DNA from: Thermoplasmata archaeon
Lineage (GTDB): Archaea > Thermoplasmatota > Thermoplasmata > Thermoplasmatales > Thermoplasmataceae
Assembly: GCA_021819605.1 (NCBI GenBank)
Contig: JAKAQT010000008.1
Location: forward strand, 16,809-22,436
Length of the DNA stretch: 5,628 bases
Reading direction: 5' to 3'
The number at the start of each line of letters is the position of its first letter. Position 1 is the first letter of the stretch. Positions 1-5,506 of this stretch are shown here, piece by piece. A program made the position numbers and the translations under genes. Under the pieces are notes generated by a model, which ran no database searches, was not told the origin of the DNA, and worked only from the letters and a program-made list of their open reading frames with translations.

Positions 1-3
1 TTA

Positions 4-78
4 GGGCGCGTGGCCCAGTCTGGATATGGCAGCAGCCTCCTAAGCTGCAGATCAGGGGTCCGAATCCCCTCGCGCCCG
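4..78 (+). tRNA. tRNA-Arg, anticodon CCU
   Basis: This tRNA reads the arginine codon AGG. The acceptor stem GGGCGCG (4-10) pairs perfectly with CGCGCCC (71-77), and G78 is the discriminator; no CCA is encoded, as is usual in archaea. The D arm pairs 13-15 with 28-30 and keeps GG at 22-23. The anticodon stem GCAGC (32-36) pairs with GCTGC (44-48) around the loop CTCCTAA, placing anticodon CCT at 39-41 after T38. The variable loop has 5 nt (49-53). The T stem AGGGG/CCCCT (54-58/66-70) encloses TCCGAAT, so tRNA position 55 (base 60) is C where U is nearly universal. A24, at about tRNA position 20, agrees with an arginine identity element. No intron is seen. The promoter lies outside the window. 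Confidence 0.97.
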
Positions 79-98
79 TCTTCTTCCATTAAACATAA

Positions 99-104
99 TT
101 TTTT
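99..104 (+). terminator. T-tract terminator of tRNA-Arg
   Basis: Six consecutive T residues begin 21 nt after the tRNA discriminator base, and the preceding spacer (79-86) is also pyrimidine-rich. Archaeal RNA polymerase terminates at U-rich tracts without needing a hairpin, so this is a plausible end for the tRNA precursor. Confidence 0.5.
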
Positions 105-206
105 CGAAAAACTCCGGATATAATTTTACGCATAATTTCCCGGCACATAGGTGCGTGTTCGTCTTGAACATGGTACGTAATATTTTCCCATTAGAGGGGA
201 CTGTTG

Positions 207-216
207 AAAAAAGAAA
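207..216 (-). terminator. T-tract terminator of pcn
   Basis: Read on the minus strand this is TTTCTTTTTT, starting 15 nt beyond the PCNA stop codon. Between stop and tract lies the perfect 10-bp palindrome GGAAATTTCC (219-228), which has no room for a proper loop and is probably incidental. The T-tract fits intrinsic U-rich archaeal termination and separates pcn from the convergent tRNA-Arg unit. Confidence 0.55.
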
Positions 217-231
217 GAGGAAATTTCCCTA

Positions 232-981
232 TTACTGTTCCATTCTTGGTGCAAGAAGGAATGAACCCTTGGCCTGGTTCTCTGCTCCGCCCTTTGACTG
301 GCCAAACATGAACTCTATATTCAAAGGATAGTCATCTTTGAAACTCAGCTTGATCTCGTCTGAGCTTGTAAGGGACTTTACCAGCTTGAGGAGGTACTCC
401 AGCGGGTAAGAACTCTTTATTGGTGCCGAGCATTTCAGCTCCTTAAGCATGTCCTTAGTAAGGATCATCTCGGATTCCTCAGAGTCGGAAGAAGATCTGG
501 CCTTGAACTCATCCGGTCCCAGGGTGAGCCTTATGGAATCTGAGACATCCTCGGCAGCCCTGAGTCCTCTTTCAAACTCAGACTTGCTGACAACCACATA
601 ATTATCTGAACTGATGACCGGGACACGAGGTGTCATAACGGTGTTGTTGTCCAGAAGTGCTATGCTCTTGCTGATGTTGTTGATCTCAAATTTAAGTTTC
701 TCCTTCTCCTTGGTCAGGGTGACCTGATCTCCAGAATTTGCGAGCCTTATGACAGATTTCATTCTTTCCACGTCTATTGAAATCTCTTCTTCACCATCTA
801 TCTGGTATTCCACAAAAGCCTCCTTTGGAACATCAATGGAAACCATTGCCACATGGGCAGGATCAACAACCTTAACCGATATGCCGGTCTGATCGATTTT
901 GAATTTAGCCTCTGTGACGACCGTATTCAACAGATCTGCAATCTCCTTCAAGTTTTTTACTGAAATTGTGAGTCTAAGCAT
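232..981 (-). CDS. pcn: DNA polymerase sliding clamp (PCNA)
   Basis: PCNA is the homotrimeric ring that encircles DNA and tethers PolB/PolD, FEN1, DNA ligase and other PIP-box partners during replication and repair; replication factor C loads it. The 249-residue product matches the usual archaeal length of about 245-250. Visible landmarks are the N-terminal beta/alpha start MLRLTISVKNLKEI, the conserved block DPAHVAMVSIDV (about 40-51), an interdomain connecting loop near 115-128 with TPRVPVI, a second clamp domain from about 130, and the family C-terminus FLLAPRMEQ, the tail that helps bind PIP-box peptides. It is strongly acidic, as expected. The ATG is supported by the clamp's usual first strand and by GGTG (988-991) 6 nt upstream. 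It is a monocistronic minus-strand gene divergent from the DUF998 gene. Nothing looks truncated. Whether this genome has further PCNA paralogues cannot be seen here. Confidence 0.97.
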   Translation of the reverse strand: MLRLTISVKNLKEIADLLNTVVTEAKFKIDQTGISVKVVDPAHVAMVSIDVPKEAFVEYQIDGEEEISIDVERMKSVIRLANSGDQVTLTKEKEKLKFEINNISKSIALLDNNTVMTPRVPVISSDNYVVVSKSEFERGLRAAEDVSDSIRLTLGPDEFKARSSSDSEESEMILTKDMLKELKCSAPIKSSYPLEYLLKLVKSLTSSDEIKLSFKDDYPLNIEFMFGQSKGGAENQAKGSFLLAPRMEQ

Positions 982-987
982 TTATAA

Positions 988-991
988 CACC
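988..991 (-). promoter_or_regulatory. Shine-Dalgarno site of pcn
   Basis: GGTG on the minus strand ends 6 nt before the ATG. It is a short match to the GGAGGTG consensus, but the spacing is right and it supports the chosen start. Confidence 0.5.
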
Positions 992-1030
992 AGAACTTTG
1001 TATCAAGCTCCAGATAATTCCATTGATGAT

Positions 1031-1045
1031 AATTAATACTTTTCT
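1031..1045 (-). promoter_or_regulatory. Probable BRE/TATA promoter of pcn
   Basis: On the minus strand a purine-rich BRE-like stretch (AGAAAAG, about 1039-1045) is followed by TATTAATT (1038-1031). The TATA centre is about 54 nt before the ATG. Assuming the usual archaeal offset of about 26 nt, transcription would start near 1008 and give a leader of about 27 nt containing the GGTG Shine-Dalgarno site. Confidence 0.45.
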
Positions 1046-1189
1046 TATTGTGGTTGCAGAGGATGAATTGCAACGATGATGCAAAAAATAAGCCACGCAC
1101 GTAATAAATCATTTGGTGGACGGAAGTGCGGCTGAGACACCTGAGTGGATTTATGGCATGTTCCGGTATCCATTCACAGCATGAGATGC

Positions 1190-1203
1190 GCAAAACTTAA
1201 AAT
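1190..1203 (+). promoter_or_regulatory. Probable BRE/TATA promoter, leaderless type
   Basis: GCAAAAC followed by TTAAAAT (TATA-like core 1197-1202) resembles a BRE plus TATA box. The centre is about 25 nt before the ATG at 1224, so the predicted transcription start falls on or next to the start codon, meaning a leaderless mRNA. No Shine-Dalgarno sequence lies at normal spacing: AGGG at 1212-1215 is 8 nt upstream but would lie outside such a transcript. Confidence 0.5.
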
Positions 1204-1223
1204 GTGGAATCAGGGTAAAAGAT

Positions 1224-1805
1224 ATGAAAATCATGAAAAAAAATCTTGAAATGAACGTGGCTGGAGTGCTATTTTTTGTGTCAATTGCCCAGTTTTTCCT
1301 TATGATGCTGCTGGCAGAAACCTTATATCCTAATTATAGTGTATCACACAACTACATCAGCGATCTTGGAGTTGGAAAGACAGCTTACATTTTCAATGTA
1401 TCCATTGTATTGATGGGGATTCTGCTGATTGCAGCGGCCTATATATCCCGAAGTTTCTCCAGAGTATTCTCAGTAATAATCGTTCTTGCCGGCATAGGTG
1501 CCATGGGTGTCGGAATCTTTCCGGAGACCACTGGCAGCCTTCATCTCTACTCCTCACTGCTGGTGTTCCTCATGGCCTCCATTGCGCCTTACATTATCAT
1601 TTATAAGCTCAAGAACAGCCTCTCAGTTGCATGGGCAATACTTGGCACCATCGGTCTGGTCTCCCTGATCCTCTATGCAACTGGGCATTATCTTGGGCTT
1701 GGCGTTGGTGGTATGGAGAGATTTATTGTTTATCCTGATCTCCTTTGGGGAATGGGCTTCGGGGGCTGGCTGCTTGGTAAGGGCCAGGCTGAGGGTGGCC
1801 AGTGA
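1224..1805 (+). CDS. DUF998 family integral membrane protein
   Basis: This 193-residue protein is very hydrophobic, with about six predicted membrane helices: roughly 12-32, 55-75, 79-98, 107-127, 134-153 and 170-185. It carries the signatures I associate with the DUF998 family, found in archaea and bacteria: SHNYISDLG (41-49) just after helix 1, GIFPE (97-101) after helix 3, and GGMERFIVYPDLLW (162-175) before the last helix. The length is normal for the family. The biochemical role is unknown, and the conserved polar residues N43, D47, E101, H107, H155, E165 and R166 would be the place to look. There is no signal peptide beyond helix 1. The start at 1224 is favoured because a TATA-like element lies about 25 nt upstream; ATGs at 1233 and 1251 are alternatives. 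It faces away from pcn and lies 168 bp ahead of gdhA, which has its own promoter, so it is probably a separate unit. Confidence 0.88.
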   Translation: MKIMKKNLEMNVAGVLFFVSIAQFFLMMLLAETLYPNYSVSHNYISDLGVGKTAYIFNVSIVLMGILLIAAAYISRSFSRVFSVIIVLAGIGAMGVGIFPETTGSLHLYSSLLVFLMASIAPYIIIYKLKNSLSVAWAILGTIGLVSLILYATGHYLGLGVGGMERFIVYPDLLWGMGFGGWLLGKGQAEGGQ

Positions 1806-1907
1806 GCGGAGGCAGCATCGTTACATCCTTTGGTGGAAACAAAGCAGTCATGAAAGCGTTTCGATCATAATTCATTATAGACAGTATGGCACATGGCATA
1901 TTGTATC

Positions 1908-1923
1908 GTGAAAGCTTAAATTA
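1908..1923 (+). promoter_or_regulatory. Probable BRE/TATA promoter of gdhA
   Basis: GTGAAAG followed by CTTAAATTA (1915-1923) is a BRE/TATA-like element centred near 1919, 55 nt before the ATG. The expected transcription start is about 1945, giving a leader of about 29 nt. The AAA-(1-2 nt)-TTAAA pattern also occurs upstream of the DUF998 and MFS genes. Confidence 0.55.
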
Positions 1924-1963
1924 TGTCCATGGGATTACCATGTGTCCTCATCTAGAGGATAAT

Positions 1964-1969
1964 AGGTGA
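1964..1969 (+). promoter_or_regulatory. Shine-Dalgarno site of gdhA
   Basis: AGGTGA ends 4 nt before the ATG at 1974 and matches the consensus well. It fixes the start over any internal Met codon. It directly follows a small hairpin (1943-1961). Confidence 0.7.
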
Positions 1970-1973
1970 AAAT

Positions 1974-3224
1974 ATGCCAGAAGATTTGGACCCATTTGAT
2001 ATAGCTGTGAAACAGCTGAAAAAAGCAGCAGATGTAATGAAACTGGACAAGCAGACCTTTGAGATGCTTAGCCACCCTATGGCAATTCTTCAGGTAAGCA
2101 TACCTGTTAAGATGGACAATGGGGAAACAAAGGTTTTCACTGGCTTCAGAGTTCACTATAACAATGCAAGGGGACCTGTGAAGGGCGGTATAAGGTTCCA
2201 TCCTGAAGAGACCCTTTCAACCGTAAAAGCTCTCTCTGCCTGGATGACATGGAAGACTGCCATAACGAACCTTCCACTTGGCGGTGCAAAGGGTGGAGTT
2301 ATATGCGATCCAAAGAGCATGAGCGCGGGTGAGCTGGAGAGATTGAGCAGAGCATACGTCAGAGCACTTGGCGAATATATAGGCCCTGAGATAGATGTTC
2401 CTGCACCTGATGTCTATACTACTCCGCAGATCATGGCGTGGATGATGGACGAATACGAGAATATAGTCAGGCATTCCGCTCCCGGAGTCATAACAGGAAA
2501 GCCACTGGAGGTCTGGGGTTCACTGGGCCGCGGTGACGCAACTGCAAAGGGTGGAATGTACGTTCTGAGGGAAGCAGCCAAAACTCTGGGAATGGACCTT
2601 TCAAAGGCAAAGGTGGCAATACAGGGATTCGGAAATGCCGGACAGTTCGCACTCAAGCTTGCGAAGGAGATGTTCCACTCCAATGTAGTGGCCATATCTG
2701 ACACGAAGGGCGGAATATACTCTGAGAAGGGTCTGGACTTTGACAAGTTGATGGAACACAAGAAGAAGACTGGCACAGTTCAGAATTTCCCCGGTACAAA
2801 GAACATAACAAACGAGGAACTTCTGGAGCTTGATGTGGATGTACTCATACCTGCAGCAATTGAGAATCAGCTCAGGGCAGACAATGCCAACAAGGTCAAG
2901 GCAAAGGTAATCCTGGAGCTTGCAAACGGGCCGACAACTCCTGAGGCAGATGACATATTCTTCAAGAGGAAGATACTTGTACTGCCAGACTTCCTGTCCA
3001 ACGCTGGCGGAGTAACTGTATCCTATTTCGAGTGGGTGCAGAATCAGGCAGGATATTACTGGACTGAGAAAGAAGTGTATGACCGCCTTGACCAGAAGAT
3101 GACAGAGGCCACACATGCAGTTCTGGACGCGGCCAAGAAATACAACATAGATCCAAGGACTGCAGCGTACACGGTATCCGTAAAGAGAGTGGCGGATGCC
3201 ATGAAATTAAGAGGCTGGGTGTAA
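1974..3224 (+). CDS. gdhA: Glutamate dehydrogenase, archaeal hexameric class
   Basis: The enzyme interconverts L-glutamate and 2-oxoglutarate plus ammonia using NAD(P), in the cytoplasm. The 416 residues match the archaeal hexameric family (Pyrococcus enzyme about 420). The substrate domain holds RGPVKGGIRFHP (66-77), with K70 and K94 expected to bind glutamate, the catalytic lysine K106 in LGGAKGG (102-108), and D146 in PAPDVYT (143-149). The dinucleotide domain has GSLGR (182-186), the Rossmann turn QGFGNAG (217-223) and SDTKGG (242-247) at the end of the second strand. Further family blocks are NITNEELLELDVDV (277-290), ELANGPTTPEAD (315-326), NAGGVTVSYFEWVQN (343-357) and the C-terminus MKLRGWV. 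All catalytic residues are present. W181 stands where many relatives have Gly. NAD versus NADP preference cannot be settled by eye. The gene looks monocistronic, with its own TATA element and Shine-Dalgarno site, and tRNA-Gly follows 46 bp later. The probable citrate synthase nearby supplies the pathway to 2-oxoglutarate. Confidence 0.97.
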   Translation: MPEDLDPFDIAVKQLKKAADVMKLDKQTFEMLSHPMAILQVSIPVKMDNGETKVFTGFRVHYNNARGPVKGGIRFHPEETLSTVKALSAWMTWKTAITNLPLGGAKGGVICDPKSMSAGELERLSRAYVRALGEYIGPEIDVPAPDVYTTPQIMAWMMDEYENIVRHSAPGVITGKPLEVWGSLGRGDATAKGGMYVLREAAKTLGMDLSKAKVAIQGFGNAGQFALKLAKEMFHSNVVAISDTKGGIYSEKGLDFDKLMEHKKKTGTVQNFPGTKNITNEELLELDVDVLIPAAIENQLRADNANKVKAKVILELANGPTTPEADDIFFKRKILVLPDFLSNAGGVTVSYFEWVQNQAGYYWTEKEVYDRLDQKMTEATHAVLDAAKKYNIDPRTAAYTVSVKRVADAMKLRGWV

Positions 3225-3239
3225 ACCCTCCTCAAACAC

Positions 3240-3249
3240 TTTTTATATC
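3240..3249 (+). promoter_or_regulatory. TATA box of tRNA-Gly
   Basis: TTTTTATATC is a near-consensus archaeal TATA box centred about 26 nt before the first base of the mature tRNA. Transcription would begin at or very close to the mature 5' end. It lies in the 46-bp gap behind gdhA. Confidence 0.65.
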
Positions 3250-3260
3250 TCTCTATTTTT
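3240..3260 (+). terminator. T-rich termination region of gdhA
   Basis: Two five-T tracts (3240-3244 and 3256-3260) separated by a pyrimidine-rich stretch begin 15 nt after the gdhA stop. They suit U-tract termination. The first tract is also the tRNA-Gly TATA element, so the two signals overlap. Confidence 0.45.
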
Positions 3261-3270
3261 ACCAGTTAAA

Positions 3271-3342
3271 GCGGGTGTAGTGTAGGGGTTATCACAGGAG
3301 CTTCCCAAGCTCTAGACCCGGGTTCAAATCCCGGCATCCGCA
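3271..3342 (+). tRNA. tRNA-Gly, anticodon CCC
   Basis: This tRNA reads the glycine codon GGG. The acceptor stem GCGGGTG (3271-3277) pairs with CATCCGC (3335-3341) with one G-U pair, and A3342 is the discriminator; CCA is not encoded. The D stem is GTG/CAC (3280-3282/3293-3295). The anticodon stem GGAGC/GCTCT (3297-3301/3309-3313, closing G-U) surrounds the loop TTCCCAA, putting anticodon CCC at 3304-3306. The variable loop has 4 nt. The T arm CCGGG-TTCAAAT-CCCGG (3318-3334) is canonical, unlike the T loop of the tRNA-Arg gene in this window. No intron is visible. Confidence 0.97.
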
Positions 3343-3349
3343 TATAATT

Positions 3350-3390
3350 TGACTAATTACGTAGCTGTCCCATTGTTATTCAATTAGTCA
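3350..3390. repeat. Inverted repeat behind tRNA-Gly
   Basis: TGACTAATT (3350-3358) and AATTAGTCA (3382-3390) are perfect 9-bp inverted copies separated by 23 nt. The first arm begins 8 nt after the tRNA. The arms are A/T-rich and no T-run follows, so it is not a classical terminator. It could be a protein-binding site, an RNA-processing stem in the tRNA trailer, or chance. Confidence 0.55.
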
Positions 3391-3536
3391 GTCATTAATG
3401 CCATTCTGCGTGGCATAGCACGGATAATGCAATTTCAAGTGCTCAGAAACACAGGGATGAATGAACCAGCTCCCAATAACAGTCCACTCTGGGTTCAATA
3501 TGAAAACCCGAAATGTTCAGAATGGTTATGGAAGCC

Positions 3537-5234
3537 TCATTTAGGCGATGGACTGCCATCTGGATTTTTCTCTACATCATCTACGTTGCTCTGTTTCCTT
3601 TCATTCCTGAAGAAAGATACAATGGAGCCAAATATGGTAATGGCTGAAATGACATAGAAAACTGTATCAAGTGATCTCATGAATGATGGGGCAAGAACAC
3701 CCGAGAACCAGGTATTTCCTTCCAGGAGGCTGACAGTCGAGGCAGGTATTGATGGCGGAAGATGTGGAATAGCACTGATAATCGCCCCCGCAGGATTTAT
3801 GCCAAGAAACGCTCCGAATATGGCCTCAGTTGGGGGCATGTTGGAGAGATAAGAAACCAGTGATGTAGCACCAACCGAGTTAAGAGCGGAGGTAATGTGC
3901 AGCGGTAAGCTTGTAGCCAGACCGGCAATAAGTATGCTGAAGAAAACGCCCATGCTGGCAACATAGCCCGTGTTACGCATATTATTGAGCATTCCGGATG
4001 CTGATCCTCTGTCAGAGGCTGGCACAGAGTTCATTACTGCAGAGATGTTGGGAGAGTTGAATAGGCCATAACCTGCCCCGAATATGGTGATCAAAATTCC
4101 CATCTTTATGTAAGAAAAATTGTAGGACAGGAGGGTTAGCCCCAGCAAAGAGAGGGCAGATATAAGCAAACCAATTACTGTCAGCATACGCTGTCCGTAT
4201 CTGTCAGAAATTCTTCCGGCTAGAATCCCAAACAATCCCATGCTCACCGTCATTGGAAGCATATAAATTCCGGCCCATAACGGAGTAATGGAAAATGGCA
4301 CACCGTGTAAGGGAAGCCACACTCCCTGGAAGAGAAGTGTAAGCATGTAAAGCAGACCCATCATTCCCATGGCGGAAATAAACCCAGTGAAGCTGCCTAT
4401 GGAGAACCCCCTGGTCCTGAAGAGCTTAAGGTTGAACATCGGATGATCTGCTTTCGTTTCCCATGCAACAAACACCACAAGTACGATAGCTCCTGCTGCA
4501 AGCGCCAATATAACAAGCGGATTTCCCCATCCCATTGGGCTATTTCTGTAGGGAGTGATGCCGTAGGTTACGCCGAGGAGAAAGATAACCAGTCCTGAAC
4601 CAAAGAGGATATTTCCGGCAATGTCAATCCTCTGTTTCTTTCTTGGTGATGTTTCCTTCAGCTTGAGGTAGGACCATATTGTTCCGAAGATGCCTAGTGG
4701 AACGCTAAGAAGGAAAACATCTCTCCAGTATATGACCGAAAGAATTCCTCCAAGAACGATCCCTATGCTGACCCCTGAAACAGAGGCAACGCTGTTGATT
4801 GATATTGCGAAACCCCTCTCGTTAGGATTGAAATTGTCCGATATTATGGCAAAACTGTTGGCCATTATGAAAGACCCTCCAACAGCCTGTATTATTCTGA
4901 ATATGATTATCTCAAGGGCACCTGTATCACCACGCCCCGGAGTGAGATAAAGTAGAATGGATGCAACAGTGAATATGAGGAAACCCAGATTAAAAAGCCG
5001 AACACGGCCAAACATGTCTGAAAGTTTGCCAACTGTGACCAGGAGTACAGATATTACGATCATGTAACTCATTATCACCCAGAGCAGATATGAAAAGGAA
5101 CCGGGGGAAAGTGGATTCAACCCGATGCCTTCAAAGATTGGCGGGAGAGCAACAATTATGACGCTGGTATTGATGGTGGCAACAAGCTGCCCCAGGGTGG
5201 TGTTTGAAAGGGCGATCCATTTCTGTTCCACCAT
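3537..5234 (-). CDS. MFS exporter, DHA2 (EmrB/QacA) 14-helix type
   Basis: This is a membrane transporter expected to expel drugs or other small toxic compounds in exchange for protons. The 565 residues give about 14 helices, which with length and motifs indicates the DHA2 family. Seen in order: a D1-like motif INTSVIIVALPPI (21-33), motif A GKLSDMFGRVRL (69-80), motif B RIIQAVGGSFIMANS (113-127), the antiporter motif C SGVSIGIVLGGIL (153-165), the DHA2 block YWRDVFLLSVPLG (169-181), a second motif-A copy GRISDRYGQRM (340-350) and GSASGMLNNMRNTG (410-423). The Asp usual in D1 is Asn22 here. About 80 residues (442-521), partly hydrophobic and Pro-rich, separate helices 13 and 14, longer than a simple turn and presumably outside the cell. 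The C-terminal tail (543-565) is polar and cytoplasmic. A TATA-like element about 25 nt upstream supports the start and predicts a leaderless mRNA. No regulator gene adjoins it. The substrate cannot be told. Confidence 0.93.
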   Translation of the reverse strand: MVEQKWIALSNTTLGQLVATINTSVIIVALPPIFEGIGLNPLSPGSFSYLLWVIMSYMIVISVLLVTVGKLSDMFGRVRLFNLGFLIFTVASILLYLTPGRGDTGALEIIIFRIIQAVGGSFIMANSFAIISDNFNPNERGFAISINSVASVSGVSIGIVLGGILSVIYWRDVFLLSVPLGIFGTIWSYLKLKETSPRKKQRIDIAGNILFGSGLVIFLLGVTYGITPYRNSPMGWGNPLVILALAAGAIVLVVFVAWETKADHPMFNLKLFRTRGFSIGSFTGFISAMGMMGLLYMLTLLFQGVWLPLHGVPFSITPLWAGIYMLPMTVSMGLFGILAGRISDRYGQRMLTVIGLLISALSLLGLTLLSYNFSYIKMGILITIFGAGYGLFNSPNISAVMNSVPASDRGSASGMLNNMRNTGYVASMGVFFSILIAGLATSLPLHITSALNSVGATSLVSYLSNMPPTEAIFGAFLGINPAGAIISAIPHLPPSIPASTVSLLEGNTWFSGVLAPSFMRSLDTVFYVISAITIFGSIVSFFRNERKQSNVDDVEKNPDGSPSPK

Positions 5235-5251
5235 GTTCAGAAATCATGGCA

Positions 5252-5270
5252 TGGAAATTTAATTTTTCCA
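5252..5270 (-). promoter_or_regulatory. MFS promoter overlapped by an inverted repeat
   Basis: On the minus strand GGAAAAA leads into TTAAAT (5262-5257), a BRE/TATA-like element centred about 25 nt before the ATG at 5234. The same 19 bp form a hyphenated palindrome, TGGAAA-7 nt-TTTCCA (arms 5252-5257 and 5265-5270). A repressor dimer bound here would block TBP/TFB. Promoter and palindrome are visible; operator function is inferred. Confidence 0.5.
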
Positions 5271-5455
5271 AGCTGAAACAGGCTAAACTATTGATTATAT
5301 TGACGATGAATTGGGTGCAGTGAGGCGACACCGTCAATTGGTACTGTCAGTTGGGGTTTAAGGAATACACGCACCTGAAATGTGGAAAAATATCTGTGTA
5401 TATCATTCTCAGCAATCGCATGGCATTAGCTTTCACAGGTTTAGGCAAGTTTAGG

Positions 5456-5506
5456 GCCTTCTGCCATTGAAGGCATAGATGATCCGCAGGCCCCGTGTTT
5501 CGGGGC
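5456..5506 (+). other. Two adjacent GC-rich hairpins, possible structured RNA
   Basis: GCCTTC/GAAGGC (5456-5461/5469-5474, 7-nt loop) is followed 15 nt later by the all-G/C stem GCCCCG/CGGGGC (5490-5495/5501-5506, 5-nt loop). Both stems are perfect 6-bp helices. They lie upstream of the predicted citrate synthase transcription start, so they would be transcribed only from an earlier start, or belong to a separate small RNA. The strand is unproven because both stems form on either strand. Confidence 0.35.

Noticed and set aside
1074..1144. Possible C/D-box small RNA: ATGATGC near 1076 and CTGA at 1132-1135 and 1141-1144.
   Set aside because: The C box has a mismatch, no good C' box is found, spacing is wrong for an archaeal C/D RNA, and flanking terminal pairing is absent.
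957..1193. Minus-strand 78-codon frame over the pcn start and divergent spacer.
   Set aside because: It overlaps the well-supported pcn N-terminus and promoter and its product has no recognisable features.
1675..1911. Plus-strand frame overlapping the end of the DUF998 gene, which could suggest a frameshifted extension.
   Set aside because: The DUF998 protein already ends at the normal family C-terminus after its last helix, and the alternative frame turns into polar low-quality sequence without family motifs.
2601..3116. 171-codon open frame antisense to gdhA.
   Set aside because: It is wholly inside gdhA, is cysteine-rich and motif-free, and is explained by codon bias of the sense gene; other antisense frames in gdhA and MFS are the same.
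3427..3657. 76-codon plus-strand frame behind tRNA-Gly, with an atgaatg preceded by caggg inside it.
   Set aside because: Its second half runs antisense through the clearly coding MFS C-terminus, no TATA element or good Shine-Dalgarno site precedes its start at 3427, and the product resembles nothing I recognise. The first ~110 bp could be a gene remnant, but that cannot be supported.
1200..5387. Exact 10-mer AAATGTGGAA at 1200-1209 and 5378-5387.
   Set aside because: Only two copies in different contexts (just after the DUF998 TATA core and mid-spacer); an A/T-rich 10-mer pair is weak evidence on its own.
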